Shown: positions 8,166 through 14,494 of the stretch, in pieces
Layout: every line of letters begins with the position of its first letter
How positions within the stretch are numbered: position 1 is the stretch's first letter
From: Actinomycetota bacterium
GTDB lineage: Bacteria > Actinomycetota > Actinomycetes > Actinomycetales > Microbacteriaceae
Assembly: GCA_016870695.1 (NCBI GenBank)
Contig: VGAV01000003.1
Span: forward strand, 1 to 22,132
DNA: 22,132 nucleotides
Reading direction: 5' to 3'
The notes under the pieces: generated by a model
Database searches by the model: none
Told to the model about the DNA's origin: nothing
Seen by the model: the letters and a program-made list of their open reading frames with translations, nothing else
Translations under genes and position numbers: made by a program

Positions 8166-8213
8166 ATGCGATACTTGAAGAACCCGGTGGTCTCGACCCT
8201 CTGGCTTTGCTAG
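8166..8213 (+). CDS. Possible 15-residue leader peptide (attenuator type)
   Basis: ATG at 8166 to TAG at 8211-8213 encodes MRYLKNPVVSTLWLC. It is followed 22 bp later by an intrinsic terminator at 8236-8270, the layout of a ribosome-mediated attenuator. AGGA lies only 1-2 bases before the ATG, so initiation may be leaderless or the AUG misplaced. The peptide is rich in Leu/Val and has one Trp. No intact downstream plus-strand gene is present for it to control. Confidence 0.35.
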   Translation: MRYLKNPVVSTLWLC

Positions 8214-8235
8214 GCACCATTCGGATTCTGATTCT

Positions 8236-8270
8236 GGCCTGCGGCTCGTATGAGCCGCAGGCCGATTTTT
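8236..8270 (+). terminator. Intrinsic terminator (12-bp perfect stem, T5)
   Basis: GGCCTGCGGCTC (8236-8247) pairs perfectly with GAGCCGCAGGCC (8252-8263) around a GTAT loop, followed by GATTTTT. The T-run sets plus-strand direction. No full gene precedes it on the plus strand, only the 15-residue ORF, which suggests attenuation rather than gene-end termination. Confidence 0.75.
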
Positions 8271-8421
8271 ATGTGATTGGTAGCTGCGAAGATGGGCGCG
8301 AACACTTAAAAGCACGCACCTGGCGACAGTTTGGGAACGATGATGCCCTGTTGCAGCAGCTGATGCCTCCGAACACCGGCTCAACTAGTGCTGCTGCCCA
8401 CCCTGGCCTGGTATTGGTAAC

Positions 8422-8667
8422 TCACCGCACCGACAGGCCCACTTGGCTCGCCGACGAAGCCGCGGCGGGATCCGTCAGTTTTCGGTCTGAGTCGGTGCGG
8501 ACCATCCCGTTGCACTTCGCGACTGTCGTCGTCGGTGGCTCGCAGTGGGCGCCGCGGCGCATCGCCTCACCCGCAACCAGCGCCTGACAGGGCGGGCGGT
8601 GCAGCTTGGGCGCGTCCCCGACGATGAGAGCCGGCGCCGCGCGTGGGTTATCCGGGCACCTGCCCAC
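8422..8667 (-). CDS. Doubtful 81-aa cysteine-containing ORF
   Basis: Not recognised. The frame starts at GTG 8667 and contains four cysteines spaced as C-P-D-N, PPCQ, AHCE and AKCNG, which might form a zinc site. Its composition is more protein-like than the antisense frame. However, the only Shine-Dalgarno (AAGGAG) directly abuts the GTG with no spacing, and no neighbour supports it. It may be a gene fragment. It sits downstream of the three-gene operon on the same strand, 64 bp after the last stop codon. Confidence 0.25.
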   Translation of the reverse strand: MGRCPDNPRAAPALIVGDAPKLHRPPCQALVAGEAMRRGAHCEPPTTTVAKCNGMVRTDSDRKLTDPAAASSASQVGLSVR

Positions 8668-8731
8668 TCCTTCATTGGAGTAAATGGCTACACCGGATCA
8701 TGCGCGAAGCGCGATTAGATCAGCGGGCTGG

Positions 8732-9250
8732 TCAGTTTAGGGACTCGGTCAGCTGCTGTATCACTGCGCGAGCGGTCTCCGCCGTCTCTTCTGTAGCTGC
8801 ACGGTTCAGCCCGGCCGCGACGGGACCGAGAAGACCACGTAGCAAGGTGACACCGCGGCGGACGATCGAGGTGTCGGGTGACTCTTTGACGAGTTCGGCA
8901 AGGACCGCGCCTGCTGCGTCTCGTCCGTCTCCTTCTTCTTCGGGGGACAGTGCGAAGGTCGAGATGCTCGCCACGAGATCCGTGATGATGGCGGCCAGCT
9001 GCTCGTAGCCGTCCGCGATCACCTGTGACCCGTTCTGTGTCGCGGTGTCATTGTCCCAAGCGATCTGCGCATGGTCGCCGTTAACCGTTACAACAGGGCC
9101 GTTGTAGTTGTTGATGGTTGCGGCAGGAGGTAGTGGTGTAGGTGCATCCATCTGGACGGGAATGCGCACGGGATTGCGAGCAAATTCACGTTCGATCTCC
9201 TTCGACATCTGACGGATTGCCTGGGGGTTGATTTTGAAGCCGTTTGCCAT
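8732..9250 (-). CDS. Hypothetical protein, third gene of three-gene operon (172 aa)
   Basis: Not recognised as a named family. Residues 1-40 are a basic helical segment followed by a Pro-rich linker. Residues 46-66 (INNYNGPVVTVNGDHAQIAW) form a short beta-rich module with Asn/Gly turns of a kind I associate with small uncharacterised actinobacterial proteins. Residues 75-172 are alpha-helical and Ala/Glu-rich with no membrane segment. The start is ATG 9250 with AGGAA 8 bases upstream. It follows the two-TM gene by 52 bp and closes the operon. The layout suggests a soluble sensor or assembly partner for the membrane protein; this is inference only. Confidence 0.75.
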   Translation of the reverse strand: MANGFKINPQAIRQMSKEIEREFARNPVRIPVQMDAPTPLPPAATINNYNGPVVTVNGDHAQIAWDNDTATQNGSQVIADGYEQLAAIITDLVASISTFALSPEEEGDGRDAAGAVLAELVKESPDTSIVRRGVTLLRGLLGPVAAGLNRAATEETAETARAVIQQLTESLN

Positions 9251-9302
9251 CAGACGTTTCCTATCGAAGTGGTGGGGTTAAGGGGGTATCGCTGGAGGCG
9301 CT

Positions 9303-9617
9303 TCAAGGTGAGCGGGTCTCCTTTTGCCCGAAGAAGAACCCGACGGTGGCTGCCGCTAGCGCCTGCAGGGGAGCCAGCGCAGCGATGACCCGGACGAAGG
9401 TCTCTTCGGTGATCCCGCCGAAGACCGCCGCCCCGACGAGAAAGCTATACAGCGCGAGAGTGACAACCACGATCACGACCGCAAGTGACCGCTGCGTGTT
9501 AGCCACGTGCAGCCATGGAACGGGGCGAGCTCGTTTCGCTCGGACGACGTATCGCGTGAAGTTGGGATCGTCGAGAGGATCCTCGGTCTCCTCAAACTCG
9601 CTCGGGGTGGCCGTCAC
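9303..9617 (-). CDS. Small two-TM membrane protein (104 aa)
   Basis: Residues 1-40 are an acidic then basic cytoplasmic tail. Transmembrane segments lie at about 44-66 (SLAVVIVVVTLALYSFLVGA) and 74-97 (RVIAALAPLQALAAATVGFF), joined by a short GGITEE turn and ending in GQKETRSP. The hairpin topology puts both termini on the same side of the membrane. The start is GTG 9617, two bases after the TGA of the upstream gene, so translation is coupled. Family not recognised. Small two-TM proteins in defence operons are often pore-forming or membrane-disrupting effectors, which would suit a three-gene abortive system, but nothing in the sequence proves that role. A structural membrane partner for its neighbours is the alternative. 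Confidence 0.8.
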   Translation of the reverse strand: MTATPSEFEETEDPLDDPNFTRYVVRAKRARPVPWLHVANTQRSLAVVIVVVTLALYSFLVGAAVFGGITEETFVRVIAALAPLQALAAATVGFFFGQKETRSP

Positions 9618-9619
9618 GG

Positions 9620-10093
9620 TCAGATGACCCTGACGGCGATGATGACGGGGGAGCAGTCCTCACGGCGAGGTTCTTCGTACTCCTCGACGTCATCGAATGT
9701 CGAAATCGTGCGGGTTCCTGCGGTTGCTGCTTCTGCATCCGGCTCGAAGGCGGAGATGGACAGCTCCGCAACGGATGCCTTATCGAGTGCGCGCAAGACG
9801 GGGTGCAGCAGGGCGGGTGGAACGGGGGAGGGCCCGTTGAAGCCCACCCGCCCGTCCTCGTCGGTGACCGTGTAGATGTCGAGTAGCCCTGGAGCTGCGG
9901 GGGGCTCGTCGCAGTGGACGAAGTAGGCGCTCTCGTCGCGGTGCGGTTCTTCCACCGTGCAGGCTGGCGCGGTCGTCTGTGCGACGAGGTGTAGTCGGTC
10001 GACCCGGTTCGAGGTCATCCACGCCAGGAGAGGAGCGAGAGCCTCCCACGGGATGGGGGGAAGCGAATGCTCATCGTCATCATCGGTGTTCAT
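9620..10093 (-). CDS. Hypothetical acidic protein, first gene of three-gene operon (157 aa)
   Basis: Not recognised. It is a highly acidic soluble protein starting MNTDDDDEHSLPPIPWEALA, with a central segment (about 75-110) of alternating hydrophobic residues ending in PPALLHPVLRALDKAS, and an acidic tail with DDVEEYEEP followed by a beta-like SPVIIAVRVI C-terminus. The start is ATG 10093, with GAGGA about 8 bases upstream; the frame is open upstream to 10684 but that part is antisense to the regulator gene. The gene leads the operon and is divergent from the ribbon-helix-helix gene across a 361-bp region with a palindromic operator. It may be the sensor or immunity component; no evidence decides. 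Confidence 0.75.
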   Translation of the reverse strand: MNTDDDDEHSLPPIPWEALAPLLAWMTSNRVDRLHLVAQTTAPACTVEEPHRDESAYFVHCDEPPAAPGLLDIYTVTDEDGRVGFNGPSPVPPALLHPVLRALDKASVAELSISAFEPDAEAATAGTRTISTFDDVEEYEEPRREDCSPVIIAVRVI

Positions 10094-10184
10094 AACAAAT
10101 CCTCGTGGCTGGAAACGGTGCGAAGTCCCTCTCGGGCGAGGGCCGGGTTCTCGCATCATCGAAGATACCAGATCAACGCATTGG

Positions 10185-10209
10185 ATACACACAAAATGTG
10201 TATACACAT
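10185..10209. promoter_or_regulatory. Overlapping palindromic operator candidate
   Basis: ATGTGTATACACAT (10196-10209) is a perfect 14-bp palindrome. Overlapping it, ATACACA (10185-10191) and TGTGTAT (10197-10203) form a second inverted repeat with a 5-bp spacer. Together they give three TGTGTAT-type half-sites. The array lies between the divergent three-gene operon and the ribbon-helix-helix gene. It overlaps the -35 position for a TACAGT -10 box at 10222-10227. Such tandem half-sites fit a ribbon-helix-helix autorepressor. Confidence 0.6.
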
Positions 10210-10221
10210 CGCATCTCGTGG

Positions 10222-10278
10222 TACAGTCAACACGTGAACCACCACACAAGGCGGGCGTCCTCACCAGGCGCCCCCTGA
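10222..10278 (+). promoter_or_regulatory. Candidate -10 box and 14-residue leader ORF
   Basis: TACAGT at 10222-10227 could be a -10 box whose start point falls at the GTG of 10234. That GTG would begin a leaderless 14-codon ORF (MNHHTRRASSPGAP, 10234-10278). The -35 region would fall in the operator palindrome. The box match is partial and the peptide unsupported by homology. Confidence 0.3.
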
Positions 10279-10333
10279 CGCATACGAAGAAACCGGCGCC
10301 CCAGACGCCAACCTTTTCAAACGGCTGATCCGA

Positions 10334-10390
10334 CCGACGCGCGCCCGCGTCGGGGTAGAAGCCCGCGCATCCGCTTGGCGGCGGATGCGC
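10334..10390 (+). ncRNA. Structured leader: two tandem GC-rich hairpins before the RHH gene
   Basis: CCGACGCG (10334-10341) pairs perfectly with CGCGTCGG (10346-10353) around a CGCC loop. Eleven bases later, GCGCATCCGC (10365-10374) pairs perfectly with GCGGATGCGC (10381-10390) around TTGGCG. Neither is followed by a T-run, so they are not ordinary terminators. They lie 65-120 bases upstream of the regulator start, in what would be a long 5' leader. Folding of a small RNA or cis-regulation is possible. Confidence 0.4.
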
Positions 10391-10454
10391 TCCAGTGCGC
10401 CCAAACGAGCTCTGCTCGGGGCGTCGTGCGTTCCCACCCCTGAAGGAGCAACCC

Positions 10455-10706
10455 GTGAGCGACAACGAAGCGACCCGCGAGCCGCGTACCACCACGCAGA
10501 ATCTCGTGCGCCTCAGCGTCAACATGAATCCCGAGACTGCCGAAGCCCTGAAGGAGTTTGCGGCAAGCAAGCATCTTTCGTACACCGAGGCCGTCCGTCG
10601 CGCCATCGCGATCGCCAAGTACATCGATGATGAGATCAGTGAGGGCCGAAAGGTCCAGACTGTCGACCCTGACAGGGCTGACATTCGTGAGCTAATTCTT
10701 ATCTAA
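10455..10706 (+). CDS. Ribbon-helix-helix (CopG/Arc-type) transcriptional regulator
   Basis: An 83-aa protein. Residues 16-58 (NLVRLSVNMNPETAEALKEF, then a helix SYTEAVRRAIAIAKYIDD) show the beta-strand/helix/helix pattern of ribbon-helix-helix DNA-binding proteins: LVRLSVN as the DNA-contacting strand and TAEALKEFAA and YTEAVRRAIA as the two helices. The start is GTG 10455, with GAAGGAG six bases upstream; the upstream part of the frame is leader. The gene is single, ends in a strong terminator and is divergent from the three-gene operon, with the TGTGTAT palindromes between. It most likely autoregulates and controls the operon. An antitoxin role is possible, but no toxin-like ORF is adjacent in the same direction. 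Confidence 0.85.
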   Translation: MSDNEATREPRTTTQNLVRLSVNMNPETAEALKEFAASKHLSYTEAVRRAIAIAKYIDDEISEGRKVQTVDPDRADIRELILI

Positions 10707-10722
10707 CCCACCGACCTACTAG

Positions 10723-10758
10723 AAGAGGGGCCAGCATCCGCGCTGGCCCCTCTTTCGC
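10723..10758 (+). terminator. Intrinsic terminator after the RHH regulator
   Basis: AAGAGGGGCCAGC (10723-10735) pairs perfectly with GCTGGCCCCTCTT (10742-10754) around ATCCGC, ending in a short T-run (TCTTT). It lies 17 bp after the TAA of the regulator. The A-rich 5' side could also let it work on the opposite strand. Confidence 0.85.
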
Positions 10759-10894
10759 GTGGTTCGTCAGTAGACCGCGGGTGGGGGTGACTCATCGGGA
10801 TATGTTTTTCTCGGCGATGACAAGGGGCGCTCACTGACCGGCAGCGTCAATCAAGATTTGCGCACCGTGCTCGGAACTCTTTAGGAGAGCGACC

Positions 10895-11038
10895 ATGGGA
10901 CGACCTGACTTCAACGACGCCACGGCAGGTGGCCCTCACGAGCCTGACACGACTCAAGGCGACACAACGGGGTGGCTTCAGCGCGGCCAAGACACCGGCC
11001 GTAATGAGCCTCGCATGAGCGACAAGTCAGATAACTGA
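10895..11038 (+). CDS. Small hydrophilic protein, 47 aa, at the module edge
   Basis: Not recognised. It reads MGRPDFNDATAGGPHEPDTT, then a polar stretch ending in MSDKSDN, with no hydrophobic segment. AGGAG lies 8 bases before the ATG, giving good initiation. The TGA stop (11036-11038) falls inside the right dif-like site, so recombination there would keep or change the C-terminus. It lies in its own unit after the RHH terminator. Disordered small proteins at such positions could be inhibitors, but no function can be assigned. Confidence 0.5.
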   Translation: MGRPDFNDATAGGPHEPDTTQGDTTGWLQRGQDTGRNEPRMSDKSDN

Positions 11039-11060
11039 CATAACGTCGATTATCGGCATA
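11033..11060 (-). repeat. Right dif-like site (XerC/XerD recombination site candidate)
   Basis: Read on the minus strand it contains CCGATAAT, a four-base variable core and GTTATGTCA. It agrees with the remembered actinobacterial dif consensus at about 23 of 28 positions without gaps; the mismatches are mostly at the outer ends of the arms. It is in the same orientation as the left site and is followed by an AT-rich run (ATATATATACAT). This is the closer match of the pair and may be the ancestral host site. Confidence 0.7.
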
Positions 11061-11179
11061 TATATACATGTCCAGATGTTGTGTTCGCTAGTCCACTTGA
11101 AACCGGGCCGTGGCTTGTTGGCGGCGTGGCACTGCGACAAGGGCGACGAGGTTGGCCTTCGCCGTTGTCCGGGGCCGCG

Positions 11180-12676
11180 TCAATGTCGTGAGCTTCGTAC
11201 GCGTCCAAACACCTCCGCGTACTGTGCAACAGCTGTGGAGGCTCTGTCTGGGTCGCCGCCGAACAGTCCTGCTCGTAGCGGCGGCCAGTCTTGCCCCTCC
11301 GCCGTCAGCCCCGAGGCTACCTCTTCGACAGGGCTCTGCCGCAAGTATCGAGTGGCCCACGTCGAGCGTCCAAACCAGTGGGAGTTGGTCCGCCAGCCAC
11401 CTCTCGCCTTCTGCTGAATTGCCGTGTCCTGGGACAGGAGTCCGAAGATCAGCTCGGTTGCGTTGTAGTTCGAGTCGTATTCGCTGTCGGACACGAACTG
11501 GTCGGCAAAAAGTGGGCGGAGGACGTGGTGTAACCACTCCTCGACGGGAGTGTGGTAATGGTGTGCTCTTCGCTCAGCGAGTGCGGTGAGGGTGTCACGA
11601 GGGTCAGCCCCTTCAATGGCAGACCGCGCCAGCACGTGGGGGACCTGGTCGGCGTCGCGAAATGGGACGTGAGGATAGATCGCGTCAACCAGCGACAGAG
11701 TCTCGTCGTAGACGGGTACGCGCGTCTCGACTGATAGCGATGAGAGCAGGTCCCAGCGGCCTTGGGCGTAAGAGGCGACTCCGGCAGTCTGGAGAAGGCA
11801 CAGTGCAGGCAGAGTGCGCAAATGTATCAACGCCGTCGAGCCGCTCTTCGGCTTCAGTCCCTCCGCCGCAATCGCGCGTACAGCGCTCGACCACGTCTTG
11901 AAGACACTCTTGTCAGCCCATCGTGCCGCCACTTGAAGGGACCAGCAGAGGGGGCTCACGAGTATCCACAGATCTGTAGCCCTATCCACGACCTCCAGCA
12001 CCTGGCTAGAAACTTCGCCGGCGCTTAGCGAGAGGGGAAACCGCGTTTCATCGTCGATAGCGCCCAGTACGCGGCGGGCCTCCTGCCGAATGAGTTCATC
12101 CAACTCGATTCGACGTGTTTGGTCGAGCAGCATCTCCTTGGTGAGGCGACTCAGCAAGGCGCAACGGTCGGCGCCCTGCGCCTCCTCAATGACTGCGAGG
12201 GAGACGCTTGGTTCGAGAGCGCGGGGGCCCATGATGCGTCCGATAGTTGCGATCAGGCCCGCTGCGTTCTCTGTGTACTCGTCGCCAAAAAGGTCGACGT
12301 AGTTGATGTCCTCCATCGTACGACCAGCCCCCAGATCCCACTCCGGGACGTCACCGTCGTCGAATCGAACAGGGATCAGCCAGGTTGCGCCAGGGGGGCG
12401 CTGGCGGAACTCGTCGACGGCGAGGGTCACTTCTTCGTTCATGTACGACTTGGAACGTGCCCGCGAAGCATCGGAAAAGCACGCCAGGAACGTAAAGGCG
12501 CCCGACTTGATCGCCTCCCGTATGCGCCGTTTCCATGCGTCGCCGGGGGCGAGGTCTTTCCTGTCGCGCCAGTAGGGGATTCTTGCGGCGTCGAGAACAC
12601 GGCACAGCCGATCGACGTGTTCCTTGTCTTCTTTCACGTAGGAGATGAACACGTGCGGGGCGGCGTCGCTGACCAT
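11180..12676 (-). CDS. TIR-domain protein, 498 aa
   Basis: Residues 7-130 are a TIR domain: PHVFISYVKEDKEHVDRL at the first strand and helix, YWRDRKDLAPGDAW (35-48) as the BB-loop region, and SYMNEEV (77-83) carrying the candidate catalytic glutamate (E81 or E82) for NAD hydrolysis. The remaining 370 residues are helical with no family I recognise, including IYPHVPFRDADQVPHVLA and a Trp/His-rich segment near residues 370-440; this part is likely the sensor or oligomerisation region. The start is ATG 12676; an ATG at 12727 gives a Cys-rich unlikely leader. A TATCCT box lies about 12 bases before the ATG, compatible with a leaderless or very short leader mRNA. Divergent from a second TIR gene, with 65 bp between starts. 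Confidence 0.85.
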   Translation of the reverse strand: MVSDAAPHVFISYVKEDKEHVDRLCRVLDAARIPYWRDRKDLAPGDAWKRRIREAIKSGAFTFLACFSDASRARSKSYMNEEVTLAVDEFRQRPPGATWLIPVRFDDGDVPEWDLGAGRTMEDINYVDLFGDEYTENAAGLIATIGRIMGPRALEPSVSLAVIEEAQGADRCALLSRLTKEMLLDQTRRIELDELIRQEARRVLGAIDDETRFPLSLSAGEVSSQVLEVVDRATDLWILVSPLCWSLQVAARWADKSVFKTWSSAVRAIAAEGLKPKSGSTALIHLRTLPALCLLQTAGVASYAQGRWDLLSSLSVETRVPVYDETLSLVDAIYPHVPFRDADQVPHVLARSAIEGADPRDTLTALAERRAHHYHTPVEEWLHHVLRPLFADQFVSDSEYDSNYNATELIFGLLSQDTAIQQKARGGWRTNSHWFGRSTWATRYLRQSPVEEVASGLTAEGQDWPPLRAGLFGGDPDRASTAVAQYAEVFGRVRSSRH

Positions 12677-12728
12677 GACTGTCGAGGATACCGTCCGATC
12701 TTGCGGCGTCGTGTCGCAGAGGCACATC

Positions 12729-12734
12729 TATTCT
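12729..12734 (+). promoter_or_regulatory. Candidate -10 box for the plus-strand TIR gene
   Basis: TATTCT lies 7 bases before the GTG at 12742. Together with the lack of a ribosome-binding site this suggests leaderless transcription, which is common in actinobacteria. No good -35 is visible. Confidence 0.35.
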
Positions 12735-12741
12735 CGGTCCT

Positions 12742-13638
12742 GTGACGTCTAAGAATTTTTTGGCGAGTGTTTTCATCAGCTATCAGCACGCTGACAAGAA
12801 GCTTGCTGCCGGCCTCCAAGACGGCCTTGAGAAGAGGGGCTACTTCGTCTGGCGCGACGAAGGCGAGCTCCGCGCCGGTGACAGCATCGTCGAACGCGTC
12901 ACCGCAGCACTCGACCAGATCGATTTTGTTGCGGCCCTGATCAGCAGCAACAGTGTCACAAGCCCCTGGTGCCAAAAGGAGCTTTCCCTCGCGATGACCG
13001 GAGAGATCGCCCGAAACGGCGTGACAGTCCTGCCTGTTCGCATCGACCAGGTAGAAATGCCCTCGAGCTTGAAAGACAAGCTGTACATAGAGGTCCACGG
13101 CGACAACATCACCCAAGCCACCGAGCGGATCGCAGACAGTCTGCAGCGCCACCTAGCGCCGGTGAGGCCGATTCCGGTGAAGCGACGACACCCGTTCTCG
13201 CAAACTCACCCGGAGAGTAAGCCGGCCCCAGATGCCCCTATCCGCGTCACCGGCGTTGACGAGAAGGGCATGGGTTCCCCGAGAAACGATGGGACTCGGG
13301 GCAGTGCCCTGTACTTGGTGCCGCTCAGACTCTCTCGCCGACCGTCGCAAGGCTGGGCAACATACTTCGAACGGACCTGGAACGGTAGCCTGTTCTCTAC
13401 CATGCACCGGCCGGGAATCGCTTCGGTGTCCGGGGACCGCATCCTTCTGGACGGTACGACTGTGGAAGAGGTAGCCCAGTACCACCTCAGCACTGTCCGC
13501 CGGGTCGTGGAGGAAGCCAATCAATGGGAACTCGAGGCGAGGGCTGCCGATCAGCGGGAGCAGCAACGCCGCGCCAACGCCGAAGCCGAACGCCAAGAAC
13601 GGATCCGCGCAACTCTGGACGGATTGACGTTCGACTAA
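12742..13638 (+). CDS. TIR-domain protein with conserved C-terminal domain, 298 aa
   Basis: Residues 8-135 are a TIR domain: ASVFISYQHADKKLAAGL, VWRDEGELRAGDS (36-48), SPWCQKEL (74-81) with the candidate catalytic Glu80, and VLPVRID. A proline-rich linker follows. A second folded region at about 188-265 (LYLVPLRLSRRP, HRPGIASVSGDRI, TTVEEVAQYHL) resembles a C-terminal domain I have seen on other bacterial TIR proteins but cannot name. The protein ends in a charged coiled coil (about 262-290). The start is GTG 12742; no Shine-Dalgarno precedes it, but TATTCT at 12729-12734 would place a leaderless start point at or next to the GTG. Probable NADase effector or signal producer of a defence pair with its divergent neighbour. 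Confidence 0.85.
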   Translation: MTSKNFLASVFISYQHADKKLAAGLQDGLEKRGYFVWRDEGELRAGDSIVERVTAALDQIDFVAALISSNSVTSPWCQKELSLAMTGEIARNGVTVLPVRIDQVEMPSSLKDKLYIEVHGDNITQATERIADSLQRHLAPVRPIPVKRRHPFSQTHPESKPAPDAPIRVTGVDEKGMGSPRNDGTRGSALYLVPLRLSRRPSQGWATYFERTWNGSLFSTMHRPGIASVSGDRILLDGTTVEEVAQYHLSTVRRVVEEANQWELEARAADQREQQRRANAEAERQERIRATLDGLTFD

Positions 13639-13844
13639 ACGCGCAGGCTCTTTTTAAGCAGTTCCACCACGTGAGCGTCCGCTCTCCATGGCAGATCTGC
13701 GCCGGCGCGGCTCGGCTGTACGAGCATTGACGCGCAGCACAGCTACGGGTTGTGTCACGCTCTGTCTGCGTCACCTGCTTGAGGGCAGGCAAGCTCATAC
13801 GATGAGAACCGCCCTGGACCTGCTACACGAGCGTGGAGGAACAG

Positions 13845-14384
13845 ATGACCGAGCCAGCGGAAGCGCCAGAGGCGGTCTATGCGGCCTTCGAGTGGGTTTC
13901 GCTGCTGCGTGCCGGCGATTTCATGACTGCTTGGGCAACCATGACCCCAACTTTGCGGCTAGCGCTCACTCAGCTGTGGATTGTCGCGAATCCGGAAGTC
14001 CTGGACACGGTCGATGACCGAGATGTGCTCGCCGCCGAGCTGGCGCAGCCGACTCCCGATCATGCTCTCTGGACAGATCTCAGCCGTGACACGGAACGAG
14101 AAATTCGAAAGGTCACAACCGACCCTGTCGGGGACCGGAAGCTTGGTCTTGCCTCAACGCACAGACCGCTGTCCCCCGGCTTAGAGATCGCCCGTCTCGT
14201 ACCGCTGGATCAACTTGACCAGCCAAACGGGCAGGCGGTGTGGCTCCCGGAGCAGACCGTGCACAGCGTCACGTTGATCATGCAGTGGGGAGAACACGGC
14301 TGGTCCGTCGCTGGTCTAGCCGACCACCTCTACACCCCCGGCTGGCCTCCCACCGTCGAGCGTGTGGTGGAACCGCACGACTGA
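13845..14384 (+). CDS. Hypothetical protein, 179 aa
   Basis: Not recognised. It is soluble, without signal peptide or membrane segment, and rich in Trp. It begins MTEPAEAPEAVYAAFEWVSL, and the pattern LRAGDFMTAWATMTPTLRLA at about 22-41 followed by a C-terminal VHSVTLIMQWGEHGWSVAGL is reminiscent of NTF2-like/SnoaL folds, where a first helix pair precedes a curved sheet. That fold call is a guess. The start is ATG 13845, four codons inside the longest frame, with GGAGGAA 5 bases upstream, an excellent ribosome-binding site. It lies 206 bp after the TIR gene and is not obviously in its operon. Confidence 0.7.
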   Translation: MTEPAEAPEAVYAAFEWVSLLRAGDFMTAWATMTPTLRLALTQLWIVANPEVLDTVDDRDVLAAELAQPTPDHALWTDLSRDTEREIRKVTTDPVGDRKLGLASTHRPLSPGLEIARLVPLDQLDQPNGQAVWLPEQTVHSVTLIMQWGEHGWSVAGLADHLYTPGWPPTVERVVEPHD

Positions 14385-14494
14385 GGTTCGACCGTGGGAT
14401 TGGCGCGGATTTGAGGTTTCTCAGTTGACGCTCGTACCCGGAGGAGCCATCTCATCGACTTCCTTCTCGGTGGTCTGAGTGCTCACCGGCCGGT

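Larger units (their letters stand above)
8115..8731. other. 617-bp stretch without a convincing gene; decayed or regulatory DNA
   Basis: The stretch lies between the Abi_2 start and the stop of the three-gene operon. The only clear items are a 15-residue leader ORF followed by a strong hairpin with a T-run on the plus strand (8166-8270), and a weak cysteine-containing minus-strand frame (8422-8667). Base composition from 8270 to 8420 is less GC-rich than the neighbours. The plus-strand frame from 8207 to 8587 has no ribosome-binding site and no recognisable domain, and it runs through the terminator. This looks like the remains of an attenuated gene. Confidence 0.45.
6144..11060. mobile_element. 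dif-flanked module (putative Xer-dependent mobile element)
   Basis: Two directly repeated dif-like 28-mers 4889 bp apart bound a block of accessory genes: two abortive-infection proteins, a three-gene unknown operon, a ribbon-helix-helix regulator and a small ORF. No integrase, resolvase or transposase is encoded inside. That fits elements that exploit host XerC/XerD (IMEX) or the pdif modules of plasmids. The alternative is that the two sites are a chromosomal dif plus a chance or decayed copy. Confidence 0.55.

Noticed and set aside
8180..8225. tRNA-like 3' end ending in GGCACCA
   Set aside because: No T-loop GGTTCRA and no cloverleaf can be drawn upstream.
8207..8587. 126-aa plus-strand ORF after the leader peptide
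   Set aside because: It starts at TTG before the terminator, reads through the hairpin, has no ribosome-binding site and no recognisable domain. It may hold debris of a lost gene but is not called as a CDS.
12119..12745. 208-aa plus-strand ORF opposite the TIR gene
   Set aside because: The minus strand has a clear TIR domain here; the plus frame is its shadow.
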